From: Eikenella sp963548155
GTDB lineage: Bacteria; Pseudomonadota; Gammaproteobacteria; Burkholderiales; Neisseriaceae
NCBI GenBank assembly: GCA_963548155.1
Contig: CAUUTP010000017.1
Location: forward strand, 1-27,631
Length of the DNA stretch: 27,631 bases
Direction of reading: 5' to 3'
The notes under the pieces are model-generated. The model did no database searches, was not told the DNA's origin, and saw nothing but the letters and a program-made list of their open reading frames with translations. Made by a program: the position numbers and the translations under genes. Below are positions 14,897-23,988 of the stretch, piece after piece (the stretch's first letter is position 1; every line of letters starts with the position of its first letter).

Positions 14897-15883
14897 TTAT
14901 TCTGGCGAGGTGCTGCCGGTATCGGCCGTTTCGGCAGCCGCATCTGCCTCCTGCGCAGCCTCTTCGGCTTCAATCAGTGCGGAGGGCGGCGGGGTGGCGG
15001 CGGCAGCTGCGGCTTCTTGGGCTTGTTTGTAGGCCAAGGCAGCTTCTCGGTCACGTTTGTTGACGCGGCGCATCATGAGGTAGTTGCCGGTGATGACGAG
15101 GGTGCCGATGATGGTGATCAGGAAGGTGGCCAGCACGTTCATCTGCGGGTTCACGCCGCGTTTCACTTTGGCGAAAATCAGCTGTGGTAGGGAGGTGTAG
15201 TTGGGGCCGCTGAGGAAAGAGGTAATCACCAAATCGTCCATGGAAAGGGTCATGGCGAGAAGGAAGCCGGAGGCGATGGCGGGGGTAATCAGCGGCAGGG
15301 TGATCACCCAGAAAATCTTCCATGGCTTGGCGCCCAAATCCTGCGCAGCTTCTTCTAGGGATTGGTCGAGCTCGCCCAGGCGGGTGCGGATCACCACGGT
15401 AACGTAGGCCATGCACAGGGTGGTGTGGCCGAGCCAGATGGTGAACCACCCGCGCTCGAATTGCAGCCAGCTCAGGCTGGAACCGCGCAGCAAGGCCTGC
15501 ACCTGCAAAATCAGCATCACCAACGAAATACCGGTGATGATGTCGGGCATCACCATAGGGGCAGACACCATGCCGGTGAACAAGGTGCTGCCGCGGAAAC
15601 GCTTGATGCGCGCCAGGGCATAGGCGGCCATAGTGCCAAGCACCACGGCGGCAGCGGAGGAAATAAGGGCGATGCGGATGGAGAGCCAGGTGGCTTCCAA
15701 AATTTCGCTGTTATTCAGCAGTGCGCCATACCATTTGGTGGAGAAGCCGCCCCATACCGTAACCAGCTCGGAGCGGTTGAAGGAGTACACCACCAGCACC
15801 AGCAGCGGGATATAGAGGAAGGCCAGCCCTAAAAACAGGCAGATGCGCAGAAACCAAGCGAACGATGCAGATTTTCTAGCCAC
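14897..15883 (-). CDS. potI: Putrescine/spermidine ABC transporter permease PotI
   Basis: Second inner-membrane permease of a type I polyamine importer. Six membrane segments are visible between LFLGLAFLYIPLLVLVVYSF and the C-terminal segment near FLITIIGTLVITG. The EAA loop that docks on the ATPase is SLEEAAQDLGAKPWKIFWVI. I chose the GTG at 15881-15883 because AAGGAG lies seven bases upstream and it overlaps the potH stop by eight bases, typical of translational coupling; an ATG at 15913 would overlap by 38. The protein is then 328 residues, longer than E. coli PotI (281) because of an Ala/Glu-rich tail of about 45 residues (QEAAAAAATPPPSALIEAEE and on). Confidence 0.93.
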   Translation of the reverse strand: MARKSASFAWFLRICLFLGLAFLYIPLLVLVVYSFNRSELVTVWGGFSTKWYGALLNNSEILEATWLSIRIALISSAAAVVLGTMAAYALARIKRFRGSTLFTGMVSAPMVMPDIITGISLVMLILQVQALLRGSSLSWLQFERGWFTIWLGHTTLCMAYVTVVIRTRLGELDQSLEEAAQDLGAKPWKIFWVITLPLITPAIASGFLLAMTLSMDDLVITSFLSGPNYTSLPQLIFAKVKRGVNPQMNVLATFLITIIGTLVITGNYLMMRRVNKRDREAALAYKQAQEAAAAAATPPPSALIEAEEAAQEADAAAETADTGSTSPE

Positions 15884-16850
15884 GGCGTGCTCCTTCCAGC
15901 TGTTTGGCTTCATGACGGTGGAACAGGCCGATGGGCACCACCAACAGCAGCACCATCACCACGGCCATGGCAGAGGCGAGCGGCCAGTCGTTTTGAGTGA
16001 AGAAGGCCTGCCACAGGGCTTTACCGATCATCAGGTGTTCGGGCCCGCCCACCAAATCGGGAATCACAAATTCGCCCACCGCCGGAATAAACACCAGCAT
16101 GGAGCCGGCGATGATGCCGCTTTTGGAGAGCGGCAGGGTGATGGAGAAAAACGATTTCACCGGCCCGGCGCCCAAATCGGCAGAGGCTTCCAGCAGGCGG
16201 TTGTCCAGCTTGAGGAGCTGGGTGTACAGCGGCAGCACCATAAAGGGCAGATAGGTGTACACCATCACGATATTGAGCGAGAAGGCGTTGTAGAACATAT
16301 CCAGTGGCTGATTAATCCAGCCCCAGCGCAGCAGCAGATTATTGATGATGCCGTTTTGCGAAAGTAGGCCCATCCAGGCATACACGCGCAACAGCAGCGA
16401 GGTCCAAAACGGCAACATAATGGCCAAGAGCAGCGGATTGCGCCATTTTTCGCGGCTGCGCGAGATGGCGTAGGCGATGGGGTAGCCGGCCAAGAGGCAA
16501 ATCAGCGTGGTGGTGATGGCGGTTTTGATGGAGAGCAGGTAGATGTGCACATACAGGTTGCTGCCGGATTTGTCGGCAAAGGGGTTGAGCCCGAGCCACA
16601 GCGACGACCAGAAATTATCGAAAATGCCGGTGTAGTTCAGGTAGCTTAGGGAAATGTTCACGCGACCGGCCGCTTCGTCCACCGTGTAGAGCGGGGTGTA
16701 GGGAGGAATCGAGGTGGCTTGCTCGGCCAGGCTGATTTTCAACACGAAGAAGAAAGGAATCAGGAAGAGCACCAGCAGCCACAAATAGGGTATGCCGATA
16801 ACCAGCCCCTGCCCGGGGCTGAGTTTGCGTTTTAAAGCCTGCCATTTCAT
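15876..16850 (-). CDS. potH: Putrescine/spermidine ABC transporter permease PotH
   Basis: First permease of the polyamine importer, 324 residues. It has an N-terminal membrane segment (PYLWLLVLFLIPFFFVLKIS), a periplasmic stretch to about residue 85, then five further segments. The EAA loop is LLEASADLGAGPVKSFFSIT, followed by LPLSKSGIIAGSMLVF and the conserved FVIPDLVGGP. The ATG at 16848-16850 is two bases from a DUS (16853-16864), so the uptake word occupies the place of the ribosome site; AGAGAGG farther upstream is a weak alternative. It overlaps potI by eight bases and lies 215 bases after potG. Confidence 0.94.
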   Translation of the reverse strand: MKWQALKRKLSPGQGLVIGIPYLWLLVLFLIPFFFVLKISLAEQATSIPPYTPLYTVDEAAGRVNISLSYLNYTGIFDNFWSSLWLGLNPFADKSGSNLYVHIYLLSIKTAITTTLICLLAGYPIAYAISRSREKWRNPLLLAIMLPFWTSLLLRVYAWMGLLSQNGIINNLLLRWGWINQPLDMFYNAFSLNIVMVYTYLPFMVLPLYTQLLKLDNRLLEASADLGAGPVKSFFSITLPLSKSGIIAGSMLVFIPAVGEFVIPDLVGGPEHLMIGKALWQAFFTQNDWPLASAMAVVMVLLLVVPIGLFHRHEAKQLEGARRG

Positions 16851-16894
16851 TTTTCAGGTAGCCTCTCTTGCTTGCCCTGGCCTGAAAGTGCGGT

Positions 16895-17065
16895 TTCAGG
16901 TTTCAGGTAACCTTTTCATGTTCGGCTGCCTTGCCGAACCGGTATGTTGGTGTTCACTGTGTTGCAGCTGCGTTTTAGCTGCGCGGAAACTCGTCTTCCT
17001 ACGAGAACCTCGGTCCGCTCCGCAGAAACTCGTCTTCCTGCGGAAGCCTCGCTTTCAGGTAGCCT
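16895..17065 (-). repeat. DUS-anchored modular repeat between potG and potH
   Basis: On the minus strand a DUS (17054-17065) touches the potG stop codon. It is followed by a second module type, GAGGCTTCCGCAGGAAGACG then AGTTTCTGCGGAGCGGAC, then another GAGGTTCTCGTAGGAAGACG and AGTTTC, and finally CGCAGCTAAAACGCAGC. A decayed DUS (TTCAGGTAACCT, about 16902-16913) lies beyond. The element sits inside the pot operon. Confidence 0.7.
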
Positions 17066-18190
17066 TTAGCGGGTGAGCGGCACGGGCTGGTTGGCCGGCC
17101 AGCTCAGATATACGGTTTCGTCCCAAGTGGGCGGCTCTAGGTTGGCCAAATACCAATAAGACGACAGCACCTGGCTTTTCACCATGCGCCCGCTGGGCAG
17201 CTGCACATGATAGATGGCGAAGCTGCCCAAATAGGCAACTTCCTTCACCGTGCCGATGGTCCAGTTGTGTTCGCCCACATTGGCCGGCTTTTCCTTGTGC
17301 ATATTGATGTCTTCCGGGCGGATGCTGACCCACATGGTCTGCTCCTCCGGTCCGGCCACGCTGTGGTCGATGAGGATATTCTGCGCCAGCTCGGGGCAGT
17401 CGATTTCGGCATGGTCGGCCTCGTCCACCACCAAATGGCCTTCAAAAATATTGGTTTCGCCAATGAATTCGGCGGTGAAGCGGCTATTGGGGAAGTCGTA
17501 TACCTCGCGCGGCGTGCCTACTTGTTGCAACTGGCCTTCCGACATGATGGCGATGCGCGTGGCCATGGTCATGGCTTCTTCTTGGTCGTGCGTTACCATG
17601 ATGCAGGTTACGCCCACCTTCTCCAGCGTATCCACCAATTCCAGCTGGGTTTGCTGGCGCAGGTTTTTATCCAGCGCGCCCAAAGGCTCGTCCAGCAGCA
17701 AAAGTTTGGGCTGCTTGGCCAGAGCGCGGGCCAGCGCGATGCGTTGCTGCTGCCCGCCGGAAAGCTGGTGCGGTTTGCGTTTGGCGTATTTGCTCATCTG
17801 CACCAGGCGCAGCATTTCCTCTACCCGTTCGGCAATCTGGTCTTTGGGCATTTTGTCCTGCTTCAGGCCGAAGGCGATGTTCTGTTCCACCGTCATGTGC
17901 GGGAACAGGGCGTAGCTTTGGAACATCATGTTAATCGGCCTATCATAGGGCGGCAGGCGGGTGATGTCTTGCCCGTCCAAAATAATCTTGCCCTGATCCG
18001 GCGTTTCCATACCCGCCAGCATACGCAGCAGCGTGGATTTGCCCGAGCCGGAGCTGCCCAACAGGGCGAAGATTTCGTGTCGGTCGATATCCAAATCGAT
18101 GTGGTCCACCGCATAATTCTCGCCGTAGGTTTTCACCACGTCTTTGATTTGCAGATAGGGCTTTTGGGGAGGAATATATTTTTCAGACAT
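17066..18190 (-). CDS. potG: Putrescine/spermidine ABC transporter ATP-binding protein PotG
   Basis: Cytosolic ATPase that powers the polyamine importer with PotH and PotI. The 374-residue protein (MSEKYIPPQKPYLQIKDVVK) has Walker A GSSGSGKST, the Q loop in NMMFQSYALFPHM, the ABC signature LSGGQQQRIALARAL, Walker B LLLLDEPLGALD and the H loop in CIMVTHDQEEAMTM. A C-terminal TOBE-type domain follows from about residue 245. The ATG at 18188-18190 is preferred, with GGAG ten bases upstream; the longer frame to 18217 would need TTG. The order G-H-I matches E. coli, but the binding protein PotF is not in this window. Confidence 0.95.
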   Translation of the reverse strand: MSEKYIPPQKPYLQIKDVVKTYGENYAVDHIDLDIDRHEIFALLGSSGSGKSTLLRMLAGMETPDQGKIILDGQDITRLPPYDRPINMMFQSYALFPHMTVEQNIAFGLKQDKMPKDQIAERVEEMLRLVQMSKYAKRKPHQLSGGQQQRIALARALAKQPKLLLLDEPLGALDKNLRQQTQLELVDTLEKVGVTCIMVTHDQEEAMTMATRIAIMSEGQLQQVGTPREVYDFPNSRFTAEFIGETNIFEGHLVVDEADHAEIDCPELAQNILIDHSVAGPEEQTMWVSIRPEDINMHKEKPANVGEHNWTIGTVKEVAYLGSFAIYHVQLPSGRMVKSQVLSSYWYLANLEPPTWDETVYLSWPANQPVPLTR

Positions 18191-18498
18191 GGGCACAGGG
18201 CTCCGCAGCAGTTGCAAACCGGCTTCCGCACGGGAAGCCGCAGGCGGCAGTTTGTGTCTGCTGGTGCAAAACAGAAAAGAGGCGGCGAATCCAAGGCCGT
18301 ATCGTTTCTATTTTAAGCAGCGATAAATCACAGACTGCAAAGCGTAATTGTAGGATAGTGCACCGGCAGGGGCAATGAAAAAAACCAAATGCGCCCGCTT
18401 TTGGCCGATTCGGCAGGAAAAGTATTGCCGGCTGGGGCAGACCGGTGCAGCAAAAGGCTACCTGAAAGCTATTAGGCCGAGCCAGCAAGCCCTTCCTT
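18191..18498 (-). promoter_or_regulatory. potG leader with hairpin and candidate promoter
   Basis: GGCTTCC (18221-18227) and GGAAGCC (18233-18239) form a seven-bp hairpin about 30 bases upstream of the potG start. On the minus strand TTGCCC (complement of 18370-18375), a 17-base spacer and TACAAT (complement of 18347-18352) form a plausible sigma-70 promoter. A single DUS lies at 18455-18466. No gene is seen. Confidence 0.45.
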
Positions 18499-18603
18499 TA
18501 TAGTGGATTAAATCTAAATCAGGACAAGGCGGCGAGCCGTAGACAGTACACACGTTACGGCAAGGCGAGCCAACGCTGTACTGGTTTTTGTTAATTCACT
18601 ATA
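18499..18603 (+). mobile_element. Correia repeat enclosed element, short form
   Basis: This 105-bp element begins TATAGTGGATTAAATC and ends TTGTTAATTCACTATA. Inside are AATCAGGACAAGGCGGCGAG, AGACAGTACA, AAGGCGAGCCAACGC and TGTACTGGTTTTTGTTAAT, which match the Neisseria Correia element nearly base for base as I recall it. It is in the opposite orientation to the copy at 8666. It has no coding capacity. Confidence 0.9.
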
Positions 18604-18606
18604 TCT

Positions 18607-18729
18607 TTCAGGTAGCCTCAACTCATGTTAAAGACCTCAAGCCAGATAACGCTTCGGTGCGAGCATAGAAAAGGCCACCTGAAATTTCAGCTTCGCGGCA
18701 ATTCCGCTCTGCTGCGTTTCAGGTAGCCT
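18607..18729. repeat. DUS cluster with a short modular repeat
   Basis: DUS at 18607-18618 (reverse), a variant AGGCCACCTGAA at 18671-18682, and a reverse DUS at 18718-18729. From the last one on the minus strand runs ACGCAGCAGAGCGGAATTGC then CGCGAAGCTGAA, a shortened modular unit. The stretch lies just after the stop of the OmpA-like gene and may end its transcript. Confidence 0.6.
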
Positions 18730-18751
18730 CTAATTTAAACCGACTTAACTA

Positions 18752-19281
18752 CTACTGCGCTGCTGTGCCGGAAATATCCACGGTAACGCGGCGATCGGGC
18801 TGCAGGCAGGCTTTCAGAGCCGCAGTAGCGCGAGTGCCGGTACAAGCCGTGGTAACCGGCTGGCTTTCGCCGGCGCTGGCCACGCTGATGGGGGCTTGTA
18901 CGCCTTTGCCCTGCAGATAGTTTTTCACTGTTTGGGCACGCTGTAGGCCGAGGTTGTAGTTGTATTGCTCGCTGCCGAGGCGGTCGGTGTGGCCGGTAAG
19001 GGCGATGCTGTCGATATAGTCTTGACGGCTAACGAAATTTTCGGCCAGGCGGTCGAGGGTGGCTTTGCCTTCGGGCAACATATCGGCGGCATCCGATTGG
19101 TTGAAGCGGAACAGAGCATCAGCCGAAAGGTTGATGCGCTCAACTTGCGGCTCTGCCACAACGGATTGCGCAACGGGCGCTTCTTCGGCACACCAGCGGT
19201 GGTGCACGTCGCGGGCGGCGGCTTGGCTGCTCAAACCGGCGGCCAAGGCTGTGAGGAGGAGGGTTTTGTAATCTGATTCAT
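18752..19281 (-). CDS. OmpA-family (RmpM-like) peptidoglycan-binding protein, frameshifted in the signal peptide
   Basis: An outer-membrane-associated protein that would bind peptidoglycan. The C-terminal OmpA-like domain (mature residues about 45-160) has LTGHTDRLGSEQYNYNLGLQ, RAQTVKNYLQGKGV and LQPDRRVTVDI. No beta-barrel domain precedes it, so it resembles Neisseria RmpM. The ATG at 19279-19281 has AAGGA nine bases upstream, but that frame stops after 16 codons. One extra A in the AAAA run (complement of 19264-19267) would join it to the signal sequence KTLLLTALAAGLSSQAAA and the rest. Otherwise translation would have to begin at a TTG at 19246 without a signal N-region. It is either switched off, decayed or misread. 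Confidence 0.75.
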
Positions 19282-19298
19282 TGTATTCAATCCTTGTT

Positions 19299-19343
19299 GG
19301 GGCTACCTGAAAACTATTCGTTCAAATATTTTCAGGTAGCCTT
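19299..19343 (-). terminator. DUS inverted pair after the autotransporter gene
   Basis: GGGCTACCTGAA (19300-19311, one mismatch) and reverse DUS (19331-19342) flank a 19-base loop, 16 bases after the autotransporter stop on the minus strand. It is also close upstream of the OmpA-like start. Confidence 0.7.
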
Positions 19344-19358
19344 TGCTGCATCAAACGC

Positions 19359-22300
19359 TTACTTCCAAGTGTATTTGAAGCCTACGCTGCCACGGTAGCC
19401 ATGGCGGCTGGTGCTGCCAAAGTTGTGCTGGTAGCGGGCATCGCCGTACACATAGGCGTTGTTGGATACGGGCAGCTGGGCACCAAGGCCAACTTCGCCC
19501 CAAGTAGCATTGCGTTTCTCGCGCACGTTGTCTTCACCGATATCTACGCCATGCGGCTTGATAAAGTCGTGCCATACGTTGGCCACGGCATAGAAGGTGT
19601 TGGTACGCAGGCTGTGGCTGGGGCCGTTGTAGGCCAAGCGGGCACCGAGGCGGCCGCGCAAGCTGTGCTGCTTGTCTTGGCTAACTTGGCGGATACCGTC
19701 GTTGAAATCTTTGAGACCAACGTATTGGTATACCAGTTGTGCCTGCGGCTCAATCAGCCAGCCACCTTGGTTATCGGCATGGCTGCCTAAGGCAAACGGA
19801 CGGCCAACTTCGGCAGAAAGGGCAGCACCCAAGCCGTTTTGTTTCACGCTGGCGCTGTCGCGATCTTGGTATTTATTACGCAACCAGCTCAGCTGGCCAA
19901 CCAAGTCGAAGTAGCTGCCGTTGGCGGCATAGTAGGTGTTGCTCAAGCCGAGGCTAACCACATCGGTAGTGCCTTTACCGCTGTAGTGGTCAGGGCTGAT
20001 GCTGCCGTTTACAGCACGATAGCGGTCGAAGAAATCGGTACTGGCTCGGGTGTAGGCCAGGTAGCCGCCGGTGAGACGGTGGCCGCCTTTATCGTTGCGG
20101 TGAACAGCGAAATCGTGGCCGATCTGGAAGCCGCCCATTTTGGTTTCAAAATTGAAGCGTTCTTTGCCATCGCTATCGAGGCGGCTGCCCAGGAGGCGAG
20201 TCCAAGTTTGGCCTTTGGCTTGTTCGCCACAACGGGCGCAATCATCCCAAGCCAGGGTTTGGTTCTCGCCACGACGCTCGTGCAGGGTGCCGATGGTGTG
20301 GTGGCCAATTTCTTGGTTCACTTGCGGCATCAGCACATAGCCGGCTACGGCAGGCGCATAGATATAGGTCGACGGGCCGGCATTGGGGTCGGCAAACAGC
20401 GTCCAGGCGTACACGTTTTTACCGCCGGCAGTGCTCTTCAATACAAGCTGAGCTTGGCCGGCATTGGTGGTGTTAGCCGTACCGGTGAAGATGGCATTGC
20501 CGTCAGGCTGGCCTTCTTGCTGATTAGGGGCGTTAGCACTCGGGGTTTCTACAGTAACCACGTCAGACGAGAATTGCTGGGCGTTGGTTTTGCTGATGTT
20601 ACCGATGATGCCGTTCGGCGTGCTAACCACGGTCGTACCGCTAGCGGTGCCTTTAATGATCAGGTGGTCAGAATCTTTGTCGGCATCGCTGTTCCACAGG
20701 GTGTTCACCACCAATTTACCGTTATTGCCGGTGTAGTCACCGTTTACGGTGATGGTTTTGTAGTTGCCCACAGCAGCTGTAGTCGGTGTAGCAAAGGCTA
20801 CGGTGCCGGCGTTATCCAGGCTGGTTACAGTGGAATTGCCGGTATTATTCCAAGTGGTGCCGTTAGCCAGCTCCACGGAAGAAGTACCTGCCGCCAGCGA
20901 CATAACACCATTCAGCACTGCGCCATTAGTGGCAACGAGTGAGTTGGTGCCGGCAACTGAGTTAAATACATTGGTAGTACCGGTTACCGTGCCGCCATTA
21001 ACGTTGATGGTATTGTTGCCAGCATTGGCTCGCAAAACATCACCATTGGCTTTCACTGTTGCGTTGTTCAGGTTGGCCGTGCCGTTATTCAGCGTTTGTA
21101 CGGCAACGCTATTGGCCCCCTGCAGATCAAGGTTGCCTGAATAGTCCACTGTACCGCTGTTTTGCGCGGTATAGCCGGTTACACCAGCTGCGTTGGTAGT
21201 GGTGTTCAGTTCAGAAACCAGTTTGGTTTTGTTATTAGGTGAACTACCGGCAACTGCTTGGTTGTTCAAACCGTGGTTTTTACCATCTGCCACACCAATA
21301 GTTGCATTGGTGGCAGTGTCAGCAACATTAGCCGTGCCTTTTAAACTAGCTGCGGCACCGCCGGATACCAAGGCCACCTTAGAGCCGCTGCCAGTCAGGT
21401 TATAAGTACCATTATTCACATTAACAGCAGAAGCTTTACCTGCTGCATCAGCGCCATCACTAGCCAAAATCACCGCATCTTTGCCGGATGCAGTAACGGT
21501 GAGATCAGTTGCATTAACGGTACCACCGGCATCTGCACGGAACATAGTGGAGTTCTCGGTAGTGATGTCGGTACTGTTGGCCAAGGCAGCTACGTTGGCA
21601 ACAGCATTGCCACCATTGATGTGGTAAGCAATTTGGTTTTTCGCATTTTGGCTTAAACAAAACCTGGCTAATCGCCATCTCTTGGGAAGCTACACGGGTT
21701 TCTTCAAAATATAATGTGGTTTTTAGATACCCATTCTGCCGACCCGCCGGCTTCGGCCTGTACCAAACGAGAGTTTTTTAAAGCAATCAGTGTTTTTACA
21801 GTGTTCGGAGTAGTAGTCTCATCTGCCATAGCAGCAGCCGGATCACCTAAGGTGGCAATAATTTTGCTGCCGTTACCATTAGCGGTACCCAAACGCATAT
21901 CAACGTATATATCATTACCCGTTGATACAGTACTTTGAACATCTGCTGCAGATATGGAACGAATATTATTGTAAACGTTGACTGTTTGGTTGCTGTTAGT
22001 AGCAGGATCCGTCACATTAACTGTACGACCCTTTTGGTTAGCGAGCAGGCGTTGGCGCTGATTCAGCTCTGCAATAACGGCGGGGTCAGTAAAGAGCTCG
22101 CTTAACTTACCACCTCTAATAGAGCGGTCGTTATTATTACCGGTAATGTTGTTGATATTAGGCGATGTTAAGGTAACAGTATCACCACCGGTTACCAAAG
22201 CCTGACCGACTTTATTGTCGTTTGCGGCTGCAGTATAAACACCCATATCGCAGCTGCCGCCACTGGCTACAGCACTACCATTACCACAGGTAGAAGCTGC

Positions 22301-22462
22301 TGCGGGCAAAGCAGATACGCCAAGACCAACCACTGCAGCAGAAGCAAGCAGTTTGGCGGCAGAATTACTGGAAGACTTCTTCCGGCTAGCGCGCTCCAAT
22401 TCTGAGCACACCACCCAGGTGCCACGCTCTTCAGAGTACACGATATTATAAATTTTATTTAT
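19359..22462 (-). pseudogene. Type V autotransporter with ESPR signal, interrupted by two frameshifts
   Basis: A surface or secreted protein that crosses the outer membrane through its own C-terminal barrel. The N-terminal part (22441 to 21707) has an extended signal peptide: NKIYNIVYSEERGTWVVCSE, then a hydrophobic core LLASAAVVGLGVSALPAAAS. The passenger continues with Asn/Thr/Gly-rich repeats typical of beta-helices. The frame breaks at about 21706-21709 (extra T, minus strand) after SKNHIIF and again near 21650-21657 (extra A); between them EETRVASQEMAISQVLF is encoded in another frame. The final 741 codons (from 21584) carry more passenger, a pertactin-like linker, and the barrel ending GYRGSVGFKYTWK. 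The expected ATG before NKIYN is ATA (22460-22462). Repaired length is about 1,035 residues. The ligand is unknown. Confidence 0.85.
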
Positions 22463-22800
22463 TAAATTAACTCATTAAGTGCAAATACGCTGACGCATTT
22501 GAACATGGTTTCAAATGCCCGCATACCGTTCCGCAAAATAAAAACGGCGGATTCTAGCATATGCAAGCAAGAGAACTAACGAAAACTTACCGCCAATAAC
22601 AGCAATTGATGGATAAAAGCTACAAAACAGCAATATAGCACATCTCATTGAAACAATTACTCTAAATGGATACTGTTCCTCTATTATCGATGCACAACAA
22701 CTAGTTTCAGGTAGCCTTCCCCTATCCGAAGGCTACCTGAAACACCCCGCCCAGCCCTGTGTTACCATAACGCCCATCTTTTCACATCACACCATATACC
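22463..22800. promoter_or_regulatory. Divergent region between the autotransporter and coaBC, with a DUS pair
   Basis: An AT-rich stretch without a gene. Reverse DUS 22706-22717 and forward DUS 22730-22741 form a hairpin about 60 bases before coaBC, upstream of both genes, so termination of either is not its role. No strong promoter was picked out. Confidence 0.5.
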
Positions 22801-23988
22801 ATGCCAACCAAACACATCCTGCTCGGCATCAGCGGCGGCATTGCTGCCTATAAATCCTGCGAACTTGTGCGCCTGCTCAGAAAACAGGGGCACACCGTAA
22901 GCGTGGCCATGAGCCGCGCCGCTGCCGGTTTCGTTTCTCCGCAAACCTTCCAAGCCCTGAGCGGGCACACCGTGTGGACGGACGATACTGCCGACTCCGC
23001 CGACGGCATGGCGCACATCCGCCTCAGCCGTGAGGCCGATGTGTTCCTTATCGCCCCCGCCAGCGCCAACACCCTGGCCAAAATCGCCCACGGCATGGCC
23101 GACAACCTGCTCTCTACCCTGGCTGCCGCCCGCGCCTGTCCGCTGGCCGTTGCCCCTGCCATGAACGTGGAAATGTGGCGCAACCCGGCCAACCTGCGCA
23201 ACATCGACCAACTGCAAGCCGACGGCATCACCGTGTTCGGCCCCGCCAGCGGCAGCCAGGCCTGCGGCGAAACCGGCGAAGGCCGCATGCTCGAAGCCGC
23301 TGAATTGGCCGAACTGCTGCCCGACTTGTGGACACCCAAACTGTTCGCCGGCAAACGCGTATTGCTCACGGCCGGCGCCACCTTTGAAGCCATCGACCCC
23401 GTGCGCGGCATCACCAACTTGTCCAGCGGCCGCATGGGCGTGGCGCTAGCGCAGGCCTGCCGTGCTGCCGGGGCGGAAGTGGTGCTGGTGGCCGGGCAGC
23501 TTCAGGTAGCCCCGCCTACAGGCATAGCCGTACACCACGCCCACAGCGCCCGTGAAATGCACGAAGCCGTGATGAGGGAAGTAGATAACTGCGATGTGTT
23601 TATCAGCGTAGCCGCCGTGGCCGACTACCATGTAGCCAACCGCAGCGCCAAAAAGCTGAAAAAAGACGGCAGCGGCACGCCGCCCGTTATCGAATTGGCC
23701 GAAAACCCAGACATCCTCGCCGCCATGGCTCGGCTGCCCAACGCGCCCTTCTGCGTGGGCTTCGCCGCCGAAAGCCACAACGTGCTCGAACACGCCCGCG
23801 CCAAACGGCTGCGCAAAGGCGTGCCGCTGATCGTGGCCAACCACGCCGTCAGCGCCATGGGCAGCGGCAACAACCAAGTAACGCTCATCAGCGACTCGGC
23901 CGAAACCGCGCTGCCGGAAATGGGCAAACGCGATACCGCCGATGCCATCGTGGCCGAAATTGCCCGGCTGCTGGGAAAGGCTACCTGA
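22801..23988 (+). CDS. coaBC: Bifunctional phosphopantothenoylcysteine decarboxylase / phosphopantothenate-cysteine ligase
   Basis: Carries out two steps of coenzyme A synthesis: ligation of cysteine to 4'-phosphopantothenate (CTP-dependent) and FMN-dependent decarboxylation. The 395-residue chain has the CoaC flavoprotein domain first: ILLGISGGIAAYKSCEL, LIAPASANTLAKIA, VAPAMNVEMW and the Cys-containing GSQACGETGEGRM. The CoaB domain follows from about residue 180: LLTAGATFEAIDPVRGITN, LSSGRMG, then the Lys-rich loop KKLKKDG and the end TADAIVAEIA. A DUS-like word (23501-23512) is read as part of LQVAP, and another DUS (23978-23989) contains the stop codon TGA. Confidence 0.97.
   Translation: MPTKHILLGISGGIAAYKSCELVRLLRKQGHTVSVAMSRAAAGFVSPQTFQALSGHTVWTDDTADSADGMAHIRLSREADVFLIAPASANTLAKIAHGMADNLLSTLAAARACPLAVAPAMNVEMWRNPANLRNIDQLQADGITVFGPASGSQACGETGEGRMLEAAELAELLPDLWTPKLFAGKRVLLTAGATFEAIDPVRGITNLSSGRMGVALAQACRAAGAEVVLVAGQLQVAPPTGIAVHHAHSAREMHEAVMREVDNCDVFISVAAVADYHVANRSAKKLKKDGSGTPPVIELAENPDILAAMARLPNAPFCVGFAAESHNVLEHARAKRLRKGVPLIVANHAVSAMGSGNNQVTLISDSAETALPEMGKRDTADAIVAEIARLLGKAT

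Noticed and set aside
17207..18316. 369-codon plus-strand frame
   Set aside because: Antisense of potG, which has all ABC ATPase motifs.
19839..20942. 367-codon plus-strand frame
   Set aside because: Antisense of the autotransporter passenger and barrel; its Ala/Val-rich sequence is a by-product of Asn/Thr/Gly codons on the other strand.
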